From positions 1 to 64,000 of the forward strand of contig CANTFL010001452.1 in assembly GCA_947650285.1 (NCBI GenBank): 64,000 bases of DNA, written 5' to 3'. Both the position numbers and the translations under genes were made by a program. The DNA is from Hyaloperonospora brassicae (Eukaryota > Oomycota > Peronosporomycetes > Peronosporales > Peronosporaceae). The notes beneath the pieces are model-generated. The model did no database searches and was not told the origin of the DNA. It saw only the letters and a list, made by a program, of their open reading frames with translations. Below are positions 9,461 to 21,094 of the stretch, piece after piece (within the stretch, counting starts at the first letter, position 1; the number at the start of each line of letters is the position of its first letter).

Positions 9461-12400
9461 GAGCGACGGACGATGTGGACTTCGTTCTGGCCATAGGCGG
9501 ATCAAGTGTCAAGAAATATTACTATATCCTCGATAGTGGATCGAGTCGGCACCTAGTTAATGACGCTTCACTACTGGAAGACCCTGAGAAACACATCAGC
9601 GAGTGCGTCGCTGCGGGTGGTGGACACCTGCGCATAACGATGCGTGGAAGTGCGATTATTGCTACGACAGTACTGGGTAAAGGAATTAAGGTGCGCTTGA
9701 CGGATGTGTGCTTCGCAGATAACCTCTAGAGAATCATTATTTCGCATGGAATATTGAAGAGTAAAGGGTGTGGAATATCATACCGGGGCGAGTACCGTGT
9801 GGTAGCCGCATTGGAAGAAGGGCCAGCTGTTTTCGACGTGGGAATACACAATAACGTGATGGCCGTGCGTGCACAAAAATGCGAACTAGGTACGAGGGGA
9901 CGTGACGCGCTGATGTCAGCACTTGTACAACACGATGAGGACGTCGGACAGGATGTGCAGAAAGAATCGCTGATGCACTTTCATAAACGGCTTGCGCATC
10001 TTAATTACGACACTATAATTAGGATGGCCAAGGATCCTGCATCAGGAATACAGCTAACGGATGAGCTGCGGGCAAACTGCTTGGCTTGCGCCCAAGGGGA
10101 AAATCCAAGAATCCGCAGTCTCGAAAGTACACTGGAAGAAACGCACCGATCGACGTGATTGGAGGAGTTATATGCTCCGACTTGATGGGACCGATGACCC
10201 CACGAGACAGGTTGGGCAACCGCTACATAATGAATTTTATCGATCACCGGACAAACTACTGTCGCGTTTTCTTGGCCAATTCCAAGGATGTCGCAGCTCA
10301 GAAGCTCAAGCACTTCATGGCCTTTTTTGAGCGACAATATAATTGTCGTATTCACGTTTTAAGGACGGACGGTGGAGGAGAATACAAGACTTTGGATCTA
10401 TTCTGCAAGAACACTGGAATTTCTCGCCAGGTGAGCGAGCCACGTAATCAAGCAAGCAACGGAAAAGCGGAGCGAATGCACCGCACCATTATTGATATGG
10501 TGCGGAGCATGCTATTTGCTTGTGGATTACCGTTGAATTTCTGGGGAGACGCCGCGGAATATGCGGTGTACATTCGTAACCGGAGCCCGAGCAAAGCGAA
10601 TATGGGAAGACAGTCACCATTTCAAATGCTTACGAAGAGCATCCCGGACTTGAGCGACAAAGTGATTTTTGGCTCGCCATGCACTGTCCATAGAGATGCG
10701 AGTAACAAGTCGCTGAGGGAGCGTGGAAAACAAGGCATCATCATCGGCAAGAACGATGAAATGAAGGGCTACAGGGTTTATTTGCCAAGATAGAAGACCG
10801 TCATCGTCACTCAGCACGTTCGAAACGTGGAGACACTGACCAAGGAGCAGAATGCGCTGTTACGTCATGTGCATCCAACCGTGGAAGATAGAGAAATTGG
10901 CAAGCGTGTTGGATGTGCGTCGATGTATAACCCAATACCGATTCCAAGAGAAAAAAAACAAGGGACGAGGACAAAGAAAACCCTGGACGCGCGATGCTCA
11001 CATGACCGGGACAACGGCGCAAAAGGCACGCAGAAACGATGAAGAAAGTAACCGGCCTGGTGAAGAGATTAATAGCGTGCGGGAGGCGAACCCGAAGAAT
11101 TATGGGCAAGCCATGAAGAGTGAGAAGAGGGAAAAGAGCTTACTGCAATGTCGGAAAAGCTGCAAGCGCTTGAAGACAATGGAGTTTGGTTGATCGTAGT
11201 GCCACCAAATAAAAGTCACGTGCTGCACACAAAATGGGTCTTTAAGACCAAAACGGACGCTGATGGAGCTATTGAGCGATTCAAGGCAAGATTGGTTGCC
11301 TGTGGCAATGAGCAGATGTATGGCGTTGACTATGGTCTTACGTTTGCTGCTGTTATGGAGTTGAGCACGGCGAAGGTAATTCTTGTGCTTGCGTTGCGTT
11401 TGGGGGTACCGGCGAGACACGGGGATACTCTCAACGCGTACGTGAAGGCTGATAACGGGGAGCACTTGGATATATACTTGGCGATTCCACAGGGAATGAA
11501 GATCCGAGATGGCGCCCTGCGCCAACTTGGCGTACAAGACAAATCGTACTTATCGCTACAGCCGAAGAAGTCTCTCTATGGGCTCAAGCAGGCGGGCCGT
11601 CTGTGGAGCAAATTGCTACACACCAGGCTGGAGAAGGGTGGATTCACGCAGTGTGAAACCGATATTTGCTTGTATTGTAAGCGCCAGGGAGACGATGTGA
11701 CGATTGTTGGCGTTTACGTGGACGAAATACTAGTCACAGCGTCCAGTCCGAGAATTGTAGAGCTGTTTTTTGAGGCGATGGCATGTTTATCGATCAAAGA
11801 TTTGGGCGAGGTTCGCAAGTTTCTCGGTATGCGAATTTGTTTGGAGGACAAAAAGACGTGCACAGTGGATCAGCAAGCGACTATTGAAGAAATGCTTGAT
11901 ATTCATGGTATATAGGAGGCAAATGGTGTTCGTGCGCCTATCAGTGAAGAAGCTAATTATGTGGAAAATAACCTTGTGTTACTGACAACGGTACCGAAAC
12001 AAAGAGGTGTACCAACGATTCGCGACTTTCAGTCGCTTGTGGGGAGCTTACTTTGGATTTCAAGATGTTCACGTCCGGATATCAGCTTTGCAGTTCACAA
12101 GGCCACGCGGCGCACTCATCAATCTACTATGAGTGACTGGAAGCTGACAAAGAGAGTCGCAAGATACTTAAAAGAGACTAAGAACCTCAAGCTCAAGATT
12201 ATTCTTTTTTAGAAATGAAGGAAACAAGATCAATTTGGCGAGTTGGAGCGACTCGGACTATGCGGCTGATAAGGTGAACCGAAAGTCTGTCACAGGCGGA
12301 GTTTTAACTATGAACGGTGCTATTGTGCAGTGGGTGTACAAAAAGCAGACCGGGGTGTCGCTATCGACAATGGAGGCGGACTTTGTGTCGGCCTCGCACG

Positions 12401-12696
12401 TTGGGAAAGAATTGCTAGGACTGAGGGAGCTAATGCGTGATATTGGATTTTGAGTGGAGGCCCCAATGTCAATGCTCAGGGACAACTAGGCTGCTATCAT
12501 ACAGCTTAGGACTGAAGGAAGTATGTCGAGTGTCAAGCACGTTGATGTGCGCATGGAGTTTACATGCGATTATGCGAGGAATGACATCGTGAAACCAATG
12601 TTTGTGGAATCGAGCATTATGAAGGAGGACTTGCTGACGAAATTGTTGCCGGCGCCAAGGATTGCAGAACTACAAAAGCTGTTTGATTTGCTGTAG
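9461..12696 (+). pseudogene. Outer copia pol, decayed
   Basis: Protease (YYILDSGSSRHLV, about nt 9520), integrase zinc region (HFHKRLAHL), integrase core (CSDLMGPMTPRDR, RTDGGGEYK, NGKAERMHR), RT (HTKWVFKTKTDAD, YGLKQAGRLW) and RNase H (SWSDSDYAADK, STMEADFVSAS), ending with LQKLFDLL at 12696. Stops lie after CFADNL, ETHRST, VYLPR, DIHGI and elsewhere. The RT active site reads YVDE rather than YVDD, which would impair catalysis. The purine tract just before the 3' LTR is GACCGAGGAGGAG. Confidence 0.9.
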
Positions 12697-12735
12697 ACAT
12701 CGAGTGTGGGCGAGTGTGCGACGACCGAGGAGGAG

Positions 12736-12924
12736 TTTTGGCGAAAATGCAAGATGGTGAGAGTTTGACGAAGTTCGGCCGACCACTCTCGGCAGGAAGA
12801 TGCAGCCACAATCGGTTCATAAAATGGTTGGATGGTAGAGAGCGTAAGAAACATTGTTTGTAGGATGTTCAAACAAATATCACTTCAACTTTCAAAGCAT
12901 CCTCTGTACATATAAAGTCTAATA
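12736..12924 (+). repeat. 3' LTR of outer copia
   Basis: 189 bp, aligned to 2976-3163. The start has mutated to TTTTGG and the end is CTAATA. The ACCAG target duplication follows at 12925-12929. Confidence 0.88.
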
Positions 12925-13015
12925 ACCAGTTGCGGGCGCAGACGCGAGATACGAGGGCGTAAACGCGTCCTCGTATCATTGGTCGCGGCCGTAAACACAG
13001 TCAATTGGTGATAAT

Positions 13016-13262
13016 GTTGTTGATATTAATGTTTTTGCTTTCGTTGGTGTTGTATAAGTTGCTGTTTTGATAATGCTGCTGATTTTGCTGCTGATGTTGC
13101 TGCTGCTTGTATTGTTGTAGGGTGCTGTGGTTGCTGTTGTTGTTGTTCTGTTTATGATGCTACTGTTGTTGCTACTTCTGTTGTTGTAGGCGCTGCGGTT
13201 ACTGTTGTTGTTGGTGTTGTCGGTTTTGCTGGTTCTGTTGCAGCTGCAAGAACCAGTTGTTG
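13016..13262 (+). repeat. TGY trinucleotide-rich stretch
   Basis: Imperfect runs of GTT, GCT and TGC triplets over about 250 bp inside the DNA element. It is low complexity and open frames here are not convincing as genes. Confidence 0.7.
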
Positions 13263-13554
13263 CAGTCGATAAGGCGCGTGCACGAACGCCCGCATCACGC
13301 GCGTGCTGGTGCTCAGTGAATGACAGTGTACGTGTGTGTGTAGCTATAATAAGACGAGTATGGTGCTGCTTCTACCGAGCTGCTTTTAAGATTGGTGACA
13401 CGGTTTAATATAGCGATGAAATTTAAGCAACTTGCACTCTGAATTGCCAGCACCTACTGTGAGGGGATGAGTAGATTGTCTCGTGCTCATACAAATTGCG
13501 TTGAGAATCACCACAACCAGAAACAGAACTTGTATAGATGTGCTGCGTTGAGTA

Positions 13555-13640
13555 TTTTAGGACGTGGGCATTTTTTTATTTTCCAATTATCTGGGGCATT
13601 TCTTTATTCTCGTGATTAAATGGGGCATTTTTATTCTCCC
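13555..13640 (-). repeat. Right TIR with three sub-repeats
   Basis: Reverse-complement partner of 2748-2833. Reading the plus strand, three GGGCATTT units follow one another about 29 bp apart. The 9-bp direct repeat follows at 13642. Confidence 0.75.
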
Positions 13641-14003
13641 ATAAAAATAACATGTGCTGATAAAATAGTATTAGTCTTAAACTATCATAATGTGAAATAA
13701 TGACCTACACTTGTCTATTATGTACTTTATTCCATTTTAACGTCATACCTACTTCATGTACCTTTCATGCAACAAATATGGCTTATACAACATGTGACGA
13801 TGAGACTCTAGGCTCTCTTGTTTTTAGTTCCTTACACTTCGACGTAACAATACCTTGATCAACAGCCAGTATTCACGACTTCCCATCAACCTCGACACCT
13901 ATAAGCCGACTGTCATCTGGATACATATTCCGACAATTATTGTCCTTAAAGAAAGTGTAATTATTCTGGAAATTAATACCGTGATAATTTATTAGCCCTA
14001 CAT

Positions 14004-14444
14004 TGTAACGGGGCACCGACGACTACGTACTGATCAACCAGTACGGAGTTTACTATCACTGACTGTAGTGATAGTCAGTGCCCAGCTAGGTGTATAACTA
14101 CACAGAGGAAGATAGAACGACTAAGGTGAAAGACTCTAGTCGTAGAAAAAGTAAAACTGTTATTTAATATAATTGATTTCTATAATTCGTGTATCTCTGT
14201 TTGTCCTGACTTAATTATACTAATGTAACTAAATGTATGATGACGTCTACCCACCACCCATTGCGCGCGTCTAGCAGCGATTGGGGGGTTGACATCATCG
14301 CGATATCTACCAATGAGTAGACTCTTCGGTCATCCCAACAATATCACCATGCTTGTGATACTGTTGAAAGAATATTCAACGTAATATTCTTTATTATCAT
14401 TTTATCCTTTGTGACAATATCATGTTTCGGGCTACCCCGTTACA
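14004..14444 (-). repeat. Solo LTR of a related gypsy family, minus strand
   Basis: It begins TGTAACGGGG and ends CCCCGTTACA. The reverse complement aligns with the LTR of the full element (AAAGAATAT, GGTGATATTG, CCAATCGC...GACGCGCGCAATG and ATTAGTATAATT blocks) with many substitutions and some length change (441 vs 391 bp). No coding part is attached. The flanking 5-mers (TACAT, GTCAC) do not match, so no target duplication is visible. Confidence 0.85.
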
Positions 14445-15700
14445 GTCACTGAAAGTATATCACGTTGCGTTGTGATCTTGTAAGAGAAACGTTGAATGTA
14501 ACATCTCCGATATTCCCAAACCTTATAACGATAAGATTATGGAACAGGTTCGCCCCGTTGCAATGTAGGCGCCGGTTGCTAGGCAATATTGGAAAGGTGC
14601 TCGCCTTATTTTTAGCTTATCTTTGGTGATTTGAGATCGCAATGCCCATTATCTGGGATCAGTCCAAATAATCATAACATTCTAAACAATTCGATAGTGA
14701 TGTATGACGATCATGACGTGCCATAAGCTAGCCCGATATGCCCTGTCACACTAAAAATGTTACGTCGTCCCCGCACTAGTATACAGCATATCCCACCGCG
14801 TTGTTGACTTCACAAGCCGCATCTTCACTTGGTTGTAGCGAGGACACTGGACTCACACCGAGTTGTTTCAAACTATCGTTCATTATGCGCATACAAGTCC
14901 TACCTACTACACGTCCCTCCCAAACACCAGATTTGCATATACCACTTAGAACTATGAGTCCAACGAGACTATACACGTCGTCGTGTTTGCGATCCTCGGA
15001 CTGAGTCTTCCTCAATGGCTGTCACTGTCGCACCATCGTGACCAACTGGGACCAGCTGCCTCAAATATCAGGCACTATCACACCTATCATACAACTGACG
15101 ATCGTTTCTCGGTCACCACTACAGCTGCCACACAAGTGACTATCGTTTCTCGACTGCTTATTTCGACACACTTCGCACATTGAGCTTGTCAGACTTCCAC
15201 CTTATCAATCTTGTGGTGATAGAGCGAGGAATAGATGGATGGCGGTGCTGAGACTTCACCTCATCGCATTGGCATGTCGCTTTAAAAGTTCCGCAAGGTT
15301 GCCAATTGCCACTTCGAACGTCACACGGTTGTCGACGAATTGGAAACCCCTTTCGGAAGTAATAACTTGTGAAAGGGCGCACCGATATTCAAAACTTAGG
15401 CACTTTTTCGTGAGATCCCATCAGTTACTAAAGTGCAAGTAAACAACATTCATTTTCTGACATTAGTATCTGCTATTCAACTCTTGTCGCGTCATGATCC
15501 TGCGAGCCACAGGATAGGTACGCCTTGAGCGAGGCGAGCATTGCTCTACCATAGAAAAGTTACAGGCGCTAGAAATCAGGAGCAATCGATATGGGGAACG
15601 AGAAGTATTGATGGTGGTCACAAAATCGCAAGAGTACTGAAGTCATCGGTGGTGCTGCAAGTCTACAAACCTTGCTTCGTCTGCAATGCTACCACGATGA
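14445..15700. other. No gene seen
   Basis: About 1.25 kb between the solo LTR and the 3' end of the PLP-enzyme gene. Only short open frames without recognisable domains. It may include the 3' UTR of the minus-strand gene at its right end. Confidence 0.5.
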
Positions 15701-17192
15701 TCAACCCATGACAAACCGGGTCACTTGGTTCTGACGAATGATCTCTTCCAGAGCATCGACCTTGTCGTATAAGCCGAATTGGCCCCCTGTGTGTACGAAC
15801 AAAATGTCTTTCCCCACGAACCTCTTCAAGAACAAACAAAAGTGACAAAATTAGCCGAGAAAGATACGCCACTATGATTTGCATAGGACGCCGTACCTCC
15901 GGTGCCTCATTGAGCTCTCTAATGAGATGGAAGAGTGCTTTGCCTGAGTAGACAGGATCCAAGAGCACCCCGGTTTCGCGGCTCACGTGATAAATAAACT
16001 CTAACTCGCTCTTGGTGCTGCGGGCGTAGCCCTTGCCCTGCGCGTTCGTAACTTGAAGAAACTGGCGAGACGAAATTTCGGGCGGCGCTCCCATCGCGGG
16101 CAGGATCTCGTAATCGATATGGTTGTAAAAGTACTCCTCATTATCACACACGATGTACGCGTGCACTGCATCGTCACCACAGATTCATACACGCACACGA
16201 GTGAGCCGCTTCATTGGGGATCCACCCCGGGCAAGCGGGCATACCTGGAACGTTACTATCATAGCTCAGGGCTTCAGTCGGGAAAGCTCTAGCAAAGAGG
16301 TACGAGCCGAGGCCAATTCCAGCTGCAGTTCCTCCGCTTCCACACGCGAAAGCCATATCCGTAATCGACAGGTCGTGCTCCTATCCACCGTCAAAAATCA
16401 TTTCAGTTCAGCTGTATCGATGTGGACAGTGAGACAACTGCACGGACCTCAAGTTGGTTGTTGATCTCGTCGATGGCTTGGACGTAACCCCACGTGCCCA
16501 GACCATTGCTTCCTCCAACTGGGATAGCGTACGGCCGGCGATCTTTTTCCCTCAAGCGATCGCAAGTTTGCTGAACACAACACAATATCGTTTAATGAGC
16601 TTTCGCCTTGCACAAACGTGTTGTACGGCAAGACTTGGAGCTGGTTCGACCTGAATCATAGCTTCGCTTCCATATTTGCCGTACTCCTGCCGAGACATTT
16701 GAATCAGGTTGGCGTCGAGTAACCTATCCCATCCCCACAACGACAGAAACTTAGTGCTCGTATACCTTTTTAGACCTTGCGTCCAACCGTACAACTCACT
16801 TACCGGTCAAACAGCAGGTTGCCCACTAGTTGAGGATCTTTGTCCGGCTCGTTCGAACGCAAGAGCAAAAACGAGTCCATTCCAAGCAGCCTCGCGACCG
16901 CAGCAGTAGCTCTGCAGTGGTTACTCTGCGTGCCGCCGCACGTGACGACGCAGTCCGCGTTCTGCTCCAGCGCTTGGGCCAAGAGGAACTCGAGTTTGCG
17001 GATCTTGTTCCCAGACGTCTCCATCCCACTGAAATCGTCGCGCTTGATGAACATGCGTACGCCCTCTGGAAGTGCCGGGGGTGCGAAGGGGAAGATCGGC
17101 GTCGGGAAGTGGCCGAGGCGCAGTTTGTGCGCTGGGGGCCGACGCAGCGCACGCGCCCATGCCGGCGGGTGGAATGGGGCCGACCGGAGCAT
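15701..17192 (-). CDS. D-cysteine desulfhydrase / ACC deaminase-like PLP enzyme
   Basis: Model with six exons (minus strand): 17192-16804, 16723-16651, 16570-16448, 16380-16245, 16165-15897, 15823-15701, giving 370 residues in frame. Fold-type II PLP family: after an N-terminal LGHFPTPI segment come RDDFSG and SGNKIRKLEFLL (PLP lysine), CGGTQSNHCRATA, then RRPYAIPVGGSNGLGTWGY and ACGSGGTAAG (phosphate-binding), and FVHTGGQFGLYDKV near the end. Family members release H2S, ammonia and pyruvate from D-cysteine or deaminate 1-aminocyclopropane-1-carboxylate. Sequence alone does not decide between these here. The donor of intron 2 (GTCGAA) is weak, so that junction is the least certain. Confidence 0.85.
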
Positions 17193-18385
17193 TGCGAATG
17201 GTCAAATGTAGCCATTGCTGTGCTGCGAGTCGTGGCGTTTCATCTGGATGACCTGCTGCTGTACAGCACAGATTGGGAAATTGAGTCATCGGATTTTGAC
17301 AAGTTTGTAACGTAATCTAGAAATACCAGTCTTCTCGGTGCTAGTAGCAGCGTACTTGACGTGAATCTTCTCGTGATGCACAGTTGTTGCAGTTCATGAG
17401 GTAGGGCACCATCGGGGCACCACGATACTGAAGGTCTCTCGTTGCATGGACAAAGCCATGTCGTTGACTTTTTCGTAATCAGGAACACTGCGAAAAGGTC
17501 TGCAAGCTTAGACTGGAGCATCGCGGCCAGAAAGATACGTTCTGCATCGATTAACAACAATCGACATATATTTTTTGAGGAAGACAGGTTGGTTGCTTGC
17601 TCGCCGGCGCTTGGCTGCCGAGCCATGAACTGCAAAGCAGCACACCATTCACAATCAGTCAATGCGTGTTTTTATGGCGATGGCAGTGCAATTGATGCGG
17701 ATAAACGAAAGCAGTGAAGCTGCTGCACCAGCGATCTGGCCACATGGGCATAGATGCGGTTAGTGTCTTGCTGAGCAAGTTGATGCGGAAGGTATGGCAA
17801 ATGGGGCCTTGTTTTCTTGCCAGATATTTTATGTGCTTGAGTGAGGAGAAGGAACGATAGCGATACAGGTTATCCTCAATGCGACTGTCCAAGTCATAGG
17901 AGATTCGCATCGTGGACGTATGCTCGCCGAATGTACAGAGTTGACGTCAATGTTTGGGCTCTTGCTTATTGTTATTTACAGTCCTGCTATGAGCAAGTGA
18001 TTGCCGCCGCTAACGAGAAGGAAAGAAGCCGTCTGACGCATCGATGCTTTGCTAGACCGACTGCAAGAATCTTTATGTACAAAACGAGACACCTCTAGAC
18101 AGTGTGCAGTGCAAGCCGATGAAAGGAGAGAAGGTCATCAGCTTTTGCTAGTATCAGATCTGGTAGAGCGATTTAGAAATGCGCAAACCCTTGTTTTCTA
18201 GCCCATGTCAAAAACACGTGCACGCAACCACTTACACTTCCCATCACGAAAACTACGAGGGTAGCAATATCGCGGTAATTTATCTCGCGATCGCCCCTCA
18301 AAATCGACTTCAATTTGGTCCTCTCAACACAAAAGACAAAAAAAGCATTCGACGATACGCGGCGTTCCTACACTTGAACCTATAA
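17193..18385. other. No confident gene
   Basis: Open frames occur on both strands (minus 17662-17240 and 17910-17659; plus 17841-18098), but I recognise none and no consistent exon chain emerged. The right end would contain the promoter of the glycerate kinase gene. Confidence 0.4.
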
Positions 18386-19670
18386 ATGTCGCCTCGATTG
18401 AACTGCACGCCAAAGCTGCGCCACCACATCGAGGAGCTCCTCCGTCGCGATACCGCCAGACACTTCCAGTCGGTGGACGAATGTGCGCTGCGTCGTCGTG
18501 TAGATGCCTACTACTTGCCCATGTTCCGCTGGACGATAGAGGTCGTGGAGGCTGCGCAGAAAAGAAGACTGGGCGAGGCCACACGCTGCGTGTGTATCGG
18601 TCTGAGCTGTCCACAAGGCGGAGGAAAGACGACAATGTCCATGTACATGCAAGAGGCGCTGGCGCTCGCTGGAATGAAATGTGCCGTCATGTCGCTGGAC
18701 GATGTGTACTGGAAGCACGAGGACCAAGTGGCTCTGGCGAACGCCAATCCAGCCAATCCGCTGCTTCAAGTGCGTCGTGTGCTTTTGCTGGCGATGGTTC
18801 GAGCTCATCGACTAACGGAAAAGCTGTAGTATCGCGGCAATCCCGGCACAATGGACGTACCGCTGCTGATGGACACAATCTGGAAGTGTCAAACCTCCCA
18901 GAGCGAAGTGGCGCTACCCCGATATGACAAGTCCAAGCACAACGGCCGCGGTGATCGTGCCCCTCTTTCCGAGTGGGATCGCAAACGATGTGCGTAGCAG
19001 TTGGACATACAGACTGTGTCGTGGATTGACGTACTGACAGAATATGCTGATTGCATGCAGGTCCGTTGGATGTGCTACTGATTGAAGGCTGGTGCATGGG
19101 TTTCCAAGCGATCAAGACCTCCAGTCCCAAGCTGAGGTATAGGCCCTCGGTGCTGCAGACGTAGTTTCGGTCTTCAGCTCCTTGTTCATTGTCCGTGTAC
19201 TGACATTCCTGTTGTCCTAGTGAGCACCTGAAGGTCGTGAATGACGAGTTGCACGCCTTTGGCAAAGTGTACGAGGAACTGGACGGCCTCATCGTGATCA
19301 AGATCGACGATCTCGACTGGGTATACGAGTACGTTTTCGTTCCGTCGTCTTTTTCTCGGAAGTTGGTCGTCCCATTCGACTAATGCAAGTGTTGAGTAGA
19401 TGGCGTGAGCAGCCAGAACGGCTCCTGCGGGAAGCCAACAGACCAGCCCTGACGTCCGACGAAGTGCGCGACTTTGTGCATCGCTTCATGCCGGCGTACA
19501 AAACGTACCTCCCGGAGCTTTACGCCGACCCGAAAGACTCGTCGTCTCGTTTAGCTACGATTCCGCGGCTCGTGTTCTCCGTCTCAGCCACGCGGGAGCC
19601 AGTGGACGAGCCAATGGAGTTCAACTTTACGTCCAAGGCGTTACAAGAGGGTTTGCTTGTGCTTCACTGA
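18386..19670 (+). CDS. GLYK: D-glycerate 3-kinase-like P-loop kinase
   Basis: Five exons: 18386-18769, 18830-18989, 19061-19136, 19221-19328, 19400-19670; 332 residues in frame. The Walker A motif is in GLSCPQGGGKTTMSMYMQ, followed by MSLDDVYW and, in exon 3, LLIEGWCMGFQ, the hallmark order of glycerate kinase/uridine-kinase-like proteins of the GLYK type. The C-terminal exon has DEVRDFVHRFMPAYKTYLPEL, matching the family's substrate region. GLYK phosphorylates D-glycerate, the last step of photorespiration in plants and part of serine/glycerate metabolism elsewhere. A non-photosynthetic host would use it for glycerate salvage. Intron 1 has a CTAAC branch-like motif at 18811. The start at 18386 is the first ATG of the frame. 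Confidence 0.88.
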
Positions 19671-19874
19671 TCCTGTCGACGGCTTTCGAGTCGCACAAAA
19701 CACTACCTTGTTCATCGCGTGGCTTACACGATAGAGTGTTACGGTGCTCTAATTGACGACCCTAGTTACCACTCCACCACCCATAGTAGAACGAACACAC
19801 CACCCATGGTTGAACGCACAGCCAGCAGCTCTATTCGAGAAAAAGCGTCCAACCTTGAAGCCTGTCGGTCAGAT

Positions 19875-19890
19875 TCATTCCTACCATTCA
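19875..19890 (+). promoter_or_regulatory. Candidate oomycete initiator element for the CDK gene
   Basis: TTCATTCCTACCATTC lies about 45-60 bp before the CDK start. It resembles the oomycete core promoter, an Inr of the TCATTYY type closely followed by a CAWTT-like flanking motif. The distance to the ATG fits the short leaders of these organisms. Inference from a short motif. Confidence 0.35.
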
Positions 19891-19931
19891 TTATCTACCT
19901 CCTCTATCGTAGCGCTCTACCACTCGAGCCC

Positions 19932-21094
19932 ATGGAGCGGTACCAGAAGCTCGAGAAGATTGGCGAAGGCACGTATGGCGTCGTGTACAAGGCCAAGGAC
20001 CGCGTCACGGGCGAAGTGATTGCGCTCAAGAAGATCCGATTGGAAGCTGAAGACGAAGGCATCCCGAGCACTGCCATTCGCGAGATTTCCCTACTGAAGG
20101 AGCTCCAGCACTGCAACATTGTGCGCTTGTACAACATTGTGCACACTGAGCGGAAGCTGACGCTCGTGTTCGAGTACTTGGACCAAGACTTGAAAAAGTA
20201 CTTGGACGTGTGCGAGAAAGGTCTGGAGAAGCCGATTCTCAAGTCGTTCTTGTACCAGCTGCTGCGTGGCATTGCCTACTGTCACCAGCATCGAGTGCTG
20301 CATCGGTTGGTAGTTTGTTCTCGCTGCACTGTTCGACAAGAGCGCCGTTTGACTAACAGGACTGACCACAACACCCCACTGCATTGTGTAATGTGTCACT
20401 AGCGATCTGAAACCGCAGAACCTGCTGATCAATCGCGAAGGAGAACTAAAGCTCGGCGACTTTGGCCTCGCACGGGCATTTGGCATTCCCGTGAGGAGCT
20501 ACACGCACGAGGTCGTGACGCTCTGGTACCGTGCACCTGACGTGCTGATGGGATCACGGTCCGTTCTGCTATCGCGCGTTTCCAGCTGCAGACACAATGC
20601 CGCGTGTCTCCCTGTGTTGTGCTAGTCCGCTGATGATTGGATCTTGTTGGTCTTGGCAGGAAATACTCGACGCCTGTTGACATCTGGAGCGTGGGCTGCA
20701 TCTTTGCAGAGATGGCCAACGGTGGCCCGCTGTTCGCAGGCACGTCGGAGGCGGACCAGCTTGACCGCATCTTTCGCCTGATGGGCACACCTACTGTGGA
20801 GATCTATCCGGCCATTGTGGATCTCCCAGACTACAGGGTACGAACATATTGTATGTCATTACGTCACCCTTCATCTGACCTCTGTCGTGCTGATGTGTCT
20901 GTCGGTAGCGAGACTTTCCTGTGTATCCTACACCGGACAGCTTGGCCCACCTCGTGCCAACACTGGATGAAGACGGTGTAGACCTGCTTGAGCAGATGCT
21001 GCAGTACGACCCAGCAAAGCGAGTCACTGCTGCTGATGCCATGCTCCACCCATATTTTAGCGACTTGTCTCCAGCGCTCACTGAGCATCGATGA
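19932..21094 (+). CDS. CDK1: Cyclin-dependent kinase, CDK1/CDC2 type
   Basis: Four exons: 19932-20305, 20403-20558, 20660-20837, 20909-21094; 297 residues, the size of metazoan CDK1. The glycine loop is [13 protein letters not shown] and the catalytic Lys is in VIALKKI. The cyclin-binding helix is an exact PSTAIRE ([17 protein letters not shown]). The catalytic loop [10 protein letters not shown] is split by intron 1. [19 protein letters not shown] holds the T-loop with its threonine, and [14 protein letters not shown] follows. Thr14 and Tyr15 equivalents are present in GTYG, so Wee1/Cdc25-type control is possible. CDK1/2 and CDK5 are close; PSTAIRE and YTHEV favour the cell-cycle kinase. It lies 261 bp downstream of the glycerate kinase gene on the same strand. 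Confidence 0.93.

Larger units (their letters stand above)
2976..12924 (+). mobile_element. Outer Ty1/copia element (interrupted, inactive)
   Basis: Two similar LTRs (2976-3163 and 12736-12924) are flanked by a perfect 5-bp target duplication ACCAG (2971-2975 and 12925-12929). The body reads gag, protease, integrase, RT and RNase H in copia order on the plus strand, with many frameshifts and stops. A second copia element (3542-8616) is inserted in the gag region. Without it the element is about 4.87 kb, normal for copia. Confidence 0.93.
2748..13641. mobile_element. Mutator-like non-autonomous DNA element, split by copia insertions
   Basis: An approximately 86-bp inverted repeat lies at 2748-2833 and 13555-13640. 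It is flanked by a 9-bp direct repeat TAAAAATAA (2739-2747 and 13642-13650). TIRs of this length with a 9-10 bp target duplication are typical of Mutator-like elements. Without the copia insertion (2976-12924 plus 5 bp) the element would be about 940 bp. No transposase is visible, so it is non-autonomous. The right half contains a TGY-rich trinucleotide stretch. The AT-rich target leaves some room for chance. Confidence 0.65.

Noticed and set aside
17240..18098. Several frames on both strands between the PLP enzyme and glycerate kinase genes
   Set aside because: No homology recognised, no consistent splice chain; reported only as an unassigned stretch.
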